A stretch of 64,000 bases of DNA from contig NZ_CANMSS010000007.1 of assembly GCF_947500695.1 (NCBI RefSeq), positions 62,001 to 126,000 of the forward strand, given 5' to 3'. The stretch is from an uncultured Pseudoteredinibacter sp. (lineage in GTDB: Bacteria > Pseudomonadota > Gammaproteobacteria > Pseudomonadales > Cellvibrionaceae). Shown piece after piece: positions 37,375-44,803 of the stretch. The first letter of the stretch is position 1. Each line of letters begins with the position of its first letter. A program made the position numbers and the translations under genes. Below the pieces are notes generated by a model that had not been told where the DNA came from, did no database searches, and saw nothing but the letters and a program-made list of their open reading frames with translations.

Positions 37375-38474
37375 TGAGAGAGGTCGGGACAAGTACAAGT
37401 GGCCTGGTGCTTAAAATTGACTGCGAGATTAACTCTAGCCTAAGGCTCAGTATAGATGAGGCTATACCCATACAAGGTTTGTGTGCAGTGTATGGCGAGT
37501 CGGGTGCTGGTAAAACCAGTCTGCTAAGAGCCATCGCTGGACTAAATGTTTATTCCGGTGCGTATATAAGTTATAAAGATGAGATTTGGCAGGATAAGGC
37601 CCACTTTAAGCAAACACACAAACGCAACTTAGCTTATGTTATGCAAGAGGCAAATTTATTGCCTCACTTAACAGCTAAGCAAAATATTTTGTTTGCTTTA
37701 AAGCGTCGCAATCAGTGGAATAAAAAAGCGACTAGCGATAATGTTGAATTCCAGAAAGTTATCGAGCTGATGGGCGTCGGAGACTGCCTAGATCGCTACC
37801 CCGTACAATTGTCCGGTGGAGAAAAACAGAGGGTCGCCTTGGCGCGAGCACTTCTGACCCAGCCTGATTTATTGCTGTTGGATGAACCTTTATCCGCACT
37901 TGATGACAATCGCAAAGCTGAGTTATTACCTTATATCGAACTTATTAAATCAGAATTGCAAAGCTGTATCCTGTATGTCACTCACTCGAAGAGAGAGCTC
38001 GCAAAATTGGCGGATAGAGTATTGATGGTAGAGCAGGGACGCTACACATTAAGTGAGGATATTTATTCTTCCCTGTTTCCCGGTGATACAGCTTTGGCGA
38101 AAGAAGTTGTATTCGCCGCGAAGGTGGTTGCTAAAGAGCCGAAGTGGGGGATGCAGGTGTTGGATATTGCTGGGCGGCAGCTTCGCCTAAAAGATTCAGG
38201 CGAGCGAATTGGCAGTGCTGTTAATCTTTGTATATCGGCTAAGGATGTTAGCTTAAGTCTTGAAAGGCCAGAGCGAAGCAGTATTTTGAATCTCTTGCCG
38301 GCTACTGTAATTTCATTACAGGAAATGCCCGACGATTTCAGTATTGACGTTCTATTAGATGTATCTGGACAGCGGTTGTGGGCGAGCATTAGTCGCTTTT
38401 CAGCGCAACAGATGTCTTTGGAGGCTGGGCTTGATTTGTGGGCTCAGATTAAGGCCGCTGCAATTGTGGCCTAA
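37374..38474 (+). CDS. modC: Molybdate ABC transporter ATPase
   Basis: A 366-residue ABC ATPase. Walker A GESGAGKTS (about 43-51), Q-loop in YVMQEANLLPHL, signature LSGGEKQRVALARALL and Walker B LLLLDEPLSALD. The C-terminal ~100 residues form a molybdate-binding (TOBE/MOP) domain, as in ModC (RSSILNLLPATVISLQEMPD). TAATG overlap with modB. The gene ends just before a bidirectional terminator shared with the tRNA gene. Confidence 0.92.
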   Translation: MREVGTSTSGLVLKIDCEINSSLRLSIDEAIPIQGLCAVYGESGAGKTSLLRAIAGLNVYSGAYISYKDEIWQDKAHFKQTHKRNLAYVMQEANLLPHLTAKQNILFALKRRNQWNKKATSDNVEFQKVIELMGVGDCLDRYPVQLSGGEKQRVALARALLTQPDLLLLDEPLSALDDNRKAELLPYIELIKSELQSCILYVTHSKRELAKLADRVLMVEQGRYTLSEDIYSSLFPGDTALAKEVVFAAKVVAKEPKWGMQVLDIAGRQLRLKDSGERIGSAVNLCISAKDVSLSLERPERSSILNLLPATVISLQEMPDDFSIDVLLDVSGQRLWASISRFSAQQMSLEAGLDLWAQIKAAAIVA

Positions 38475-38497
38475 GGCTTTATTTTAAAAGGGAAAGC

Positions 38498-38525
38498 AAA
38501 AACCGAGCATTTAGCTCGGCTTTTT
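38498..38525. terminator. Bidirectional terminator between modC and tRNA-Leu
   Basis: Stem CCGAGC / GCTCGG with loop ATTTA. It is flanked by A5 on the left and a T5 run after one C on the right, so it works for both the plus-strand modC message and the minus-strand tRNA. Confidence 0.88.
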
Positions 38526-38530
38526 AGATT

Positions 38531-38617
38531 TGGTGCCCAGGAGAGGACTTGAACCTCCACGCCCGTGAGGGCACTAGCACCTGAAGCTAGCGTGTCTACC
38601 AATTTCACCACCTGGGC
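38531..38617 (-). tRNA. tRNA-Leu(CAG)
   Basis: An 87-nt gene including the encoded CCA. The 7-bp acceptor stem GCCCAGG / CCTGGGC pairs perfectly. The D-arm, the anticodon loop CTTCAGG (anticodon CAG), the long type II variable arm (GCCCTCACGGGC) and the GGTTCAAGTCC T-arm are all intact. It closely matches E. coli tRNA-Leu1 in the anticodon arm. The nearest strong promoter is not adjacent but about 350 bp upstream, beyond a tandem repeat. Confidence 0.97.
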
Positions 38618-38942
38618 AAAGCTGTGTGGTTTCTTTAAAGCCCGATTGGATTCACCCTTTAGCAATCTATCGATTGCCTAGCGTGGTCACTCTCGGCTCC
38701 TGCCTTCGTGACACTCGCGCTTCCTGCGCATCGTCTACCAATTTCACCACCTGGGCAAAGCTGTGTGGTTTCTTTAACGCCCGATTGGATTCACCCTTTA
38801 GCAATCTATCGATTGCCTAGCGTGGTCACTTTCGGCTCCTGCCTTCGTGACATTCATGCTTCCTGCACATCGTCGCTCTCGGCTCCTGCCTTCGTGACAT
38901 TCATGCTTCCTGCACATCGTCTACCAATTTCACCACCTGGGC
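38594..38942 (-). repeat. Tandem repeat containing orphan copies of the tRNA-Leu 5' end
   Basis: The first 24 nt of the tRNA (GCCCAGGTGGTGAAATTGG plus TAGAC) occur at 38594-38617 in the gene itself and again alone at 38733-38756 and 38919-38942. Copies one and two are parts of a 139-bp unit that also carries a small hairpin (GCAATC / GATTGC). Between copies two and three a 47-bp piece of the unit's end is duplicated once more (38872-38918). Units one and two are nearly identical. The orphan copies lack the anticodon and T-arms. Confidence 0.93.
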
Positions 38943-38969
38943 ATTTGGATCTCAAATCCAAGGCCGCGC

Positions 38970-38998
38970 ATCATATTGATTTCATTTGGGGCTGTCAA
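38970..38998 (-). promoter_or_regulatory. Consensus sigma70 promoter for the tRNA-Leu transcript
   Basis: On the minus strand, TTGACA (38998-38993), a 17-bp spacer and TATGAT (38975-38970), followed by the G/C-rich discriminator GCGCGG. This is a near-perfect stable-RNA promoter. Transcription should start near 38963, run through a small hairpin (TTGGAT / ATCCAA, 38945-38961) and then directly into the outermost orphan tRNA 5' fragment. Confidence 0.85.
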
Positions 38999-39201
38999 TT
39001 ATTTTAGAGCTAAGAATAAGCAGCTTATAACGACAAGTTTTTAAAACAGCTCGCGTGCTAAATTCGATTACAGCTCGTCGTAAACTTCCGCCAAACGGTA
39101 TTAAGTTTGGCCGTTTTCATAGCCATTGTTGATTACTATATAGACATAAAGCCCGAAATCCATCTGCTTGCTGTATGGGTTTTCTGTAGCTAGGAGTGTT
39201 T
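38999..39201. other. Gap between the tRNA promoter and the next gene
   Basis: About 200 bp with no gene. It must hold the rightward promoter of the small gene at 39202, preceded by the ribosome-binding site TAGGAG at 39191-39196. Nothing else is evident. Confidence 0.4.
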
Positions 39202-39498
39202 ATGAATATCAATACGGGTAATAGCTTTAGTATTGCGCAGCAAGGCTTGCAGCGGAGCCAGGCGAGTGCTGTGGAAGCGGCGGAGTCTATCGCGAGCCCT
39301 GAACGTTTGAACGGGCCGGCCGATATTAGTTCGCTTGAAAAGCCTGGTGAAAGACCAGAATCAACAAGCGACACTTTAGAGCCCTTGGCGCAGCCTATTA
39401 TTCAACTGAAAGAATCCCAGCGACTGTTTGATGCTTCTGCGAAGGTCATTGAAGTCAGTGATCGCACGATTGGTGCATTACTGGATGTTAGTGCTTGA
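39202..39498 (+). CDS. Small FlgE/F/G C-terminal-like protein
   Basis: A 98-residue soluble protein without signal peptide. The last ~30 residues (LKESQRLFDASAKVIEVSD, then IGALLDV) resemble the C-terminal helix of flagellar rod/hook proteins (E-x-Q-R-x-x-x-A-x-A-K-V...L..LL.I). The body lacks the rod domains. ATG at 39202 is preferred, as AGGAG precedes it. No other flagellar gene is in the window. It is 28 bp before the SprA-like gene, so probably co-transcribed. Confidence 0.6.
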   Translation: MNINTGNSFSIAQQGLQRSQASAVEAAESIASPERLNGPADISSLEKPGERPESTSDTLEPLAQPIIQLKESQRLFDASAKVIEVSDRTIGALLDVSA

Positions 39499-39526
39499 GC
39501 GAACGCTGTGAAAGTAGGAGGCTGTC

Positions 39527-40345
39527 ATGATCAGTTTTAGTCCTCAGCCAAGCTTGCCCAATACGGTAAGCCCATTTGAATCGCCTGTGAATAAACCTAC
39601 CGGTGAAGCGAACCCTGATGCTCAGCAGAGTACCATTCGCCCAGTTGATGAATCCAACAAGACTGAAAAAAATCAACGCCGAGCTCGAAGCAATGAAACT
39701 TCAGGCGACACGCTTGAGGCTGATGGCGAAGAAAATAAAGGTAATGCGCAAGGACAAAAAGGCATTGATGGCGAGCCACTAAGTAATCAAGAGCTTGAGC
39801 TGATTCAGAAGCTTGCAGCTCGCGATAGAGAGGTACGCGATCATGAGCAGGCCCATGCCAATGTCGGCGGTGAGCTGGCAGGTGCGCCCAGCTATCAATA
39901 TGAGAAAGGCCCTGACGGCAAAAACTATGCAGTTGGCGGTGAGGTGCCTATTGCCATTCAAGAGGTAGCTGGAGACCCGAAAGCAACCTTAGAGAATGCT
40001 CGTAAAGTACAGCGAGCTGCACTGGCCCCAGCCGAGCCTTCCGGTCAAGACAGGAGAGTCGCCGCTCGTGCAGCGCAGCTAGAACAGCAGGCGCTGAGGG
40101 AAATTACACTACTTGCAGAGGCCGAACGCCGAGCTAAGGAAGAAGAGGCCAAGATCAAAGCTGAACAAGCGGCTATGGAAGATAAGAAGGATTCTTTAGA
40201 GCGTGAAAAGCAAAGCGTGGAAGAACAGCGCATTAGCCAGGCGGAATTGAATCGCAAGAGCTTTGAGCTTACCCAAACCTTGGTGGGCATCCAGAATGGT
40301 GGCGCCTCGGCGAATATCGGGCAACTGATAAATCGTGTCAGCTAA
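39527..40345 (+). CDS. SprA-related putative metalloprotease-like protein
   Basis: A 272-residue protein. The first ~90 residues are polar and likely disordered. The central part carries the SprA-family motif AARDREVRDHEQAHANVGG (about residues 105-123), with the HExxH-like HEQAH, and SYQYEKGPDGKNYAVGGEV. The C-terminal third is a charged coiled coil (LLAEAERRAKEEEAKIKAEQ). Protease activity of this family is only predicted. The function is unknown. Confidence 0.7.
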   Translation: MISFSPQPSLPNTVSPFESPVNKPTGEANPDAQQSTIRPVDESNKTEKNQRRARSNETSGDTLEADGEENKGNAQGQKGIDGEPLSNQELELIQKLAARDREVRDHEQAHANVGGELAGAPSYQYEKGPDGKNYAVGGEVPIAIQEVAGDPKATLENARKVQRAALAPAEPSGQDRRVAARAAQLEQQALREITLLAEAERRAKEEEAKIKAEQAAMEDKKDSLEREKQSVEEQRISQAELNRKSFELTQTLVGIQNGGASANIGQLINRVS

Positions 40346-40361
40346 GGCCTAATCACCTATA

Positions 40362-40404
40362 ATGAGCTTATTCAATTGATAGGCTCATCATTTCTATATG
40401 AGCC
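40362..40404 (+). promoter_or_regulatory. Alternative hairpins in the rnr leader
   Basis: ATGAGC at 40362-40367 and again at 40398-40403, with the complementary GCTCAT at 40383-40388 between. The middle block can pair with either side (GGCTCAT / ATGAGCC with the right copy, 7 bp). The structure lies 19 bp before the TTG start of rnr. Whether it regulates anything is unproven. Confidence 0.35.
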
Positions 40405-40422
40405 CCTTAGCGGGACCCAATT

Positions 40423-42969
40423 TTGTCAAAAAACAAACAATCGCATGACCCTCATGCGGAGCGTGAAGCCCAAAATTACGCTAACCCAATACCCAGCCGG
40501 GAATTTATCCTAAAAAAGCTGGATAAAGCACCAGGGCCACTAACCCACCCAGAGCTTTGTAAGCTATTAGAACTCAGCGATGAAGAGTCTATCGAAGCAT
40601 TACGTAGGCGCTTGATAGCTATGGAGCGGGACGGGCAGCTAATGCGCAACCGGCGCTGGGCCTATGGCCCAGTTGATCACCTTGATCTTATTAAAGGACG
40701 TGTGCATGGCCATAAAGATGGTTTCGGCTTTGTTATTCCGGCTAATGGTGGGGATGACCTTTATTTAGCAGGTCGCCAGATGCGCAAGGTATTTGACGGC
40801 GATGAAGTGTTGGTGCGCGATAGCGGTAAAGGCTATCGCGGCAAGCGAGAAGGGCATATTGTTGAGGTTATCGCGCGTAATACCCATCAGGTTGTGGGGC
40901 GTTTTTATGCCGAAAGTGGCGTCAACTTTGTTCGCCCAGATAATGCGCGCTTAATTCATGATGTCATGATCCCTGCCGATGAAACTGCTTCGGCAGAGCC
41001 TGGGCAGTATGTTGTTGTTGAAATCACTCAACAACCGGATAGGCGCCAACACCCCGCCGGTCGAGTTTTAGAGGTGTTGGGTGATCATATGGCACCTGGA
41101 ATGGAAATCGATGTTGCGATTCGTTCTCATGGAATTCCGCACCTCTGGCCAAGTGATGTGAGCGCTGAAGCGGCGGCTTTAGATAGTGAGGTCGCAGAAG
41201 AAGATAAACAGCACCGCGTCGATTTGCGAGATTTGCCCTTTGTTACTATCGATGGCGAAGATGCGCGTGATTTCGACGATGCTGTACTCTGTATACCCAA
41301 CAATAAGACCAAGGGCTGGCGTTTGTACGTGGCCATTGCTGATGTATCTCATTATGTCACTTTGGGTTCAACTCTAGATAGAGAAGCACAAACCCGTGGC
41401 ACCTCGGTTTATTTTCCTGACCACGTCGTGCCTATGCTGCCTGAGGCAATTTCTAATGGTTTGTGTTCCTTAAACCCCGATGTAGATCGTTTGGCGATGG
41501 TCTGTGAAATGACCATTAGCGCAAAGGGGCGGGTAAGTGGCTATCAGTTTTATGAGGGTTTAATTCACTCCCATGCTCGCCTGACCTATACCGAAGTCGG
41601 TCGCATTCTAGATGAGCGTGGAAATCCGCAAAGTGGCCCTCGCAAGGCACGCACCCAGCTATTACCTTATCTTGATGCCTTGCATGATTTATACAAAGTG
41701 CTGCGTGAGAACCGCAGTGAGCGTGGTGCTATCGATTTTGAGACAACTGAAACACGTATTCTTTTTGATGAAGACCGAAAAATCGAAGAGATTGTGCCAG
41801 TTGAGCGTAACGATGCTCATAAGCTTATTGAAGAATGTATGCTGTGCGCCAATGTTTGCGCCGCGCGCTTTTTGGAAAAGCTTGAATTACCAGCCCTATA
41901 CAGGGTTCACGAAGGCCCGGGTGAGGAAAAGCTAGAGAATCTACGTGATTTCCTAGGGGAAATGGGGCTTAGCCTTGGTGGACGTTTGCAGCCAAAGTCC
42001 TCAGATTTTCAGCAGCTACTGCAATCGATTGCAGACAGGCCTGAGGCGGGCTTAATTCAAACGGTCATGCTGCGTAGCATGAAACAAGCCGTTTATAGCC
42101 CAGATAATAAGGGGCATTTTGGCTTGTGCTATCCAGCCTATGCTCACTTTACCTCGCCAATTCGCCGATACCCCGACTTACTCGTTCACCGCGCAATACG
42201 TTCGGTAATTCGTGGGCGTGGGGGCTTAGGTCAGCAATTGTTAGCCTTGTTTAGTAAGCCGCCAGTGCAAAAAGTAAAAGGTGCTAAGGCGATTAGTAAG
42301 GCTGCAATTTACCCCTATGACACAGCGGCAATGCTCGGCCTTGGTGAAAGCTGCTCGAGCTACGAGCGTCGAGCCGATGAGGCGAGTCGCGATGTAGTCA
42401 GTTGGTTAAAATGCGAGTATCTACAAGATCGGGTTGGTGAGACTTTTGAAGGTATTATCAATGCAGTAACAGGCTTTGGTATTTTTGTAGAGCTTAAAGA
42501 TATTTATGTCGAGGGTTTGGTGCATATTAGTGCGCTACCCCATGATTACTATCATTTTGAGGCCGCCCAGCATCGATTAATTGGTGAAAAAAGCCGTCAA
42601 GTTTTCCGTTTAGGTGACGAGCTTCGGGTGCAAGTTGCCCGTGTCGATCTAGATGAGCGCAAGGTCGATTTGGAGTTGGTGGAGCGCCTCCAGGGCAGTG
42701 ATAGAAAGGGCAGCAAGAAAAAGCGCAAGACCGGCGGTAAAATTGATACCAAATCAAATATGCAGAAGCTACGCGATTTGGCGGACGATGAAGAGCGAAA
42801 ACCACGCAAAAAGTCGAAGTCTGCAAAAGGAAAAGAAGGTGCGGCAAAGGCCCCCGCAAAGAAAAAGCCTAGTAAAGGTAATAAAGTACGTAAAGCAAAA
42901 AGCGCTTCGGCCTCTAAAAAGCATCAGAAGAAAGTAAAGAAATCAGCGGCCCCTAATAAACGTAAGTGA
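40423..42969 (+). CDS. rnr: Ribonuclease R
   Basis: An 848-residue processive 3'-5' exoribonuclease of the RNB family that degrades structured RNA. Winged-helix N-terminus (YANPIPSREFILKKLDKA), cold-shock domains, the RNB catalytic core with DGEDARDFDDAV (acidic metal ligands), and FTSPIRRYPDLLVHRAI. An S1 domain (VGETFEGIINAVTGFGIFVEL) is followed by a Lys-rich tail of about 90 residues. The start is a TTG; no in-frame ATG lies upstream and family similarity begins within 20 residues of it. rlmB follows, the standard rnr-rlmB pair. Confidence 0.95.
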   Translation: MSKNKQSHDPHAEREAQNYANPIPSREFILKKLDKAPGPLTHPELCKLLELSDEESIEALRRRLIAMERDGQLMRNRRWAYGPVDHLDLIKGRVHGHKDGFGFVIPANGGDDLYLAGRQMRKVFDGDEVLVRDSGKGYRGKREGHIVEVIARNTHQVVGRFYAESGVNFVRPDNARLIHDVMIPADETASAEPGQYVVVEITQQPDRRQHPAGRVLEVLGDHMAPGMEIDVAIRSHGIPHLWPSDVSAEAAALDSEVAEEDKQHRVDLRDLPFVTIDGEDARDFDDAVLCIPNNKTKGWRLYVAIADVSHYVTLGSTLDREAQTRGTSVYFPDHVVPMLPEAISNGLCSLNPDVDRLAMVCEMTISAKGRVSGYQFYEGLIHSHARLTYTEVGRILDERGNPQSGPRKARTQLLPYLDALHDLYKVLRENRSERGAIDFETTETRILFDEDRKIEEIVPVERNDAHKLIEECMLCANVCAARFLEKLELPALYRVHEGPGEEKLENLRDFLGEMGLSLGGRLQPKSSDFQQLLQSIADRPEAGLIQTVMLRSMKQAVYSPDNKGHFGLCYPAYAHFTSPIRRYPDLLVHRAIRSVIRGRGGLGQQLLALFSKPPVQKVKGAKAISKAAIYPYDTAAMLGLGESCSSYERRADEASRDVVSWLKCEYLQDRVGETFEGIINAVTGFGIFVELKDIYVEGLVHISALPHDYYHFEAAQHRLIGEKSRQVFRLGDELRVQVARVDLDERKVDLELVERLQGSDRKGSKKKRKTGGKIDTKSNMQKLRDLADDEERKPRKKSKSAKGKEGAAKAPAKKKPSKGNKVRKAKSASASKKHQKKVKKSAAPNKRK

Positions 42970-43042
42970 GCTTTTGATAGGGGGGTATTTATCCAAAATT
43001 TTCGGGTAAATACTAGCGCTGAAGATTGAGTTAGAAATAAAA

Positions 43043-43780
43043 ATGGCAAAACTAGAAACTATCTTTGGCTTGCATGCTGTGCAAGCTTTATTGAAATCCA
43101 GCCCACAAAGAGTCAATGAATTGTGGGTGCTAAAAAATCGCAACGATCAACGTCTGCAAAAGATATTGGCGTCAGCGCAGAAGATGTCTGTCCCCGTAAC
43201 GTCAGTCAGTCGAAAGCAACTTGACGAGAAAGTAGAAGGGAATCACCAGGGGGTTATTGCCTTCGCTAAACCAGGGAAGCTTCATGATGAGAAATACCTA
43301 TATGAGCTTATCGATGATTTAAGCGTTCCTGCTTTTTTATTGGTTTTAGATGGTGTTACCGACCCGCACAACTTAGGCGCATGTTTGCGTACCGCCGAAG
43401 CAGCGGGTGTGCAGGCTATTATTGCACCTAAAGATAACTCGGCTAGCCTTAATGATACTGCCCGCAAAGTAGCCTGTGGTGCCGCCGAGGTGTTGCCTTA
43501 TATTAGTGTCACCAACCTATCGCGCACCTTAAAAGCGTTGCAAGAAAAAGGCGTTTGGATAATCGGTACTGCCGGTGAAGCCGATGTAGAGGTATACCAA
43601 AGTGACCTAACTGGACCTATGGCCTTGGTAATGGGAGCTGAGGGCAAGGGTATGCGACGACTTACTCGTGAGTGCTGTGACTCTTTGATTAACATTCCTA
43701 TGGCAGGCGAAGTCAGCAGCTTGAACGTCTCTGTAGCAACAGGAGTGTGCCTGTTTGAGGCTGTTCGTCAGCGCAACTAA
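43043..43780 (+). CDS. rlmB: 23S rRNA 2'-O-methyltransferase RlmB
   Basis: A 245-residue SpoU-family enzyme that methylates the ribose of G2251 in 23S rRNA. N-terminal L30e-like domain ([20 protein letters not shown]). SpoU motifs: [37 protein letters not shown] and [18 protein letters not shown] hairpin-like GAAAAGGA / TCCTTTTC just after the stop (43810-43834) might act as terminator. Confidence 0.95.
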   Translation: MAKLETIFGLHAVQALLKSSPQRVNELWVLKNRNDQRLQKILASAQKMSVPVTSVSRKQLDEKVEGNHQGVIAFAKPGKLHDEKYLYELIDDLSVPAFLLVLDGVTDPHNLGACLRTAEAAGVQAIIAPKDNSASLNDTARKVACGAAEVLPYISVTNLSRTLKALQEKGVWIIGTAGEADVEVYQSDLTGPMALVMGAEGKGMRRLTRECCDSLINIPMAGEVSSLNVSVATGVCLFEAVRQRN

Positions 43781-44035
43781 TAAGCCTAATCTCTTAAATT
43801 AGGTGATTTGAAAAGGAGGTATAGCTTCCTTTTCTGCGTTTTTAAAGTTAAATTTCATCACTATTCCTCCGCGTAGGGGCTGCAGTACTGCAATTTGCCG
43901 CAGCCTGAATTCAACTGAACCTATATTCGAATAAATGGCATTTATTTCATAATTTCCTGTGTCATTATTTTTAAAAGCCTCGTCTAAGCTATTAAATAAC
44001 GACATTGTGCAAACAGCACCTGGAGGAAGGTCCCG

Positions 44036-44650
44036 ATGAAACGTACCATTTATGCAATAGTAGCCGCTTTAATAATTCCATTGTCCCAAGCTTGGGCGGG
44101 GAATGGTCTAAGCGATATTCAACAATCACCTGATCAATCACACTTTATTGCGAGGATGGCCGGTGAGGCCAATGCCGAGCGTATATTGGTTGTAGATGCC
44201 AAAGCTAAAAAGGCGATTACCGAGTTTGCCAAGCCTCGTGATGCAATGATTGATTGGTATCGCTGGGTTGATAATGACCGTGTTGTCTATCAAATCAAGC
44301 TGGCTTCTGATAAAGCTGGTGCAATTAATGGATTGGTGATGGTATATGCGATGGATAAAGACGGTAGTAATCGTAAGCAAATCTATGGTTATGGTTTGGA
44401 GCGTTTTAAGCGTGATACTCGAATCAATAAGCGTAAGGAAGTTAAAGCCCAGTTAGAAATTGTTGACACCTTACCCGGTGAGAAGAAGCTGGTTTTAGTG
44501 GCCGAGTATCCACTCAAAAAAGACGGTTTGAATAATTACTTGCGTGCTAAAGAGCGCCCAGTAACCCTAAGCCGTTTAGATGTTTACTCAGGCAAGCGCA
44601 AAACTGTGAAAAAGGTTAGCTACGCAGAAGCCAAGAAAATGGGTTCTTAA
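44036..44650 (+). CDS. Exported propeller-fragment protein, paralogue of the S9 peptidase N-terminus
   Basis: A 204-residue protein with a Sec signal (MKRTIYAIVAALIIPLSQAWA). It resembles the N-terminal region of the next gene product: DWYRWVDNDRVVYQI versus DYYWANDERIVYQF, KDGSNRKQIYGYGLERFK versus KDNSRRKLIYGAGVDKGK, SRLDVYSGKR versus SKLNVYSGKR. It stops before the catalytic domain with a normal end, so it has no peptidase activity of its own. It may be a duplicate kept for binding or a decayed paralogue. RBS CTGGAGGA. Confidence 0.72.
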   Translation: MKRTIYAIVAALIIPLSQAWAGNGLSDIQQSPDQSHFIARMAGEANAERILVVDAKAKKAITEFAKPRDAMIDWYRWVDNDRVVYQIKLASDKAGAINGLVMVYAMDKDGSNRKQIYGYGLERFKRDTRINKRKEVKAQLEIVDTLPGEKKLVLVAEYPLKKDGLNNYLRAKERPVTLSRLDVYSGKRKTVKKVSYAEAKKMGS

Positions 44651-44803
44651 GTAAATAGCTCTTTTTGTTGTTAATTGGGGTGCTCAAAAACTAAGCAGTT
44701 GTGAGCGCCCAATCAATTTTTAGTTTCCCTATTTCCAAACTATGGTTCTATTGCTAGTCTTAGCAACTGCCATAAGATGGATGTATTTGATAGGGAGATT
44801 ACC

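Noticed and set aside
38594..38942. Repeated tRNA 5' fragments as attachment sites of an integrated element
   Set aside because: Integrases usually use the tRNA 3' half, the interval is only about 350 bp, and there is no integrase or cargo. Tandem duplication explains it better.
43799..44005. 68-codon frame on the minus strand between rlmB and the propeller-fragment gene
   Set aside because: No convincing RBS, no known family, and it lies in a short gap between same-strand genes. It could be real but I cannot support it.
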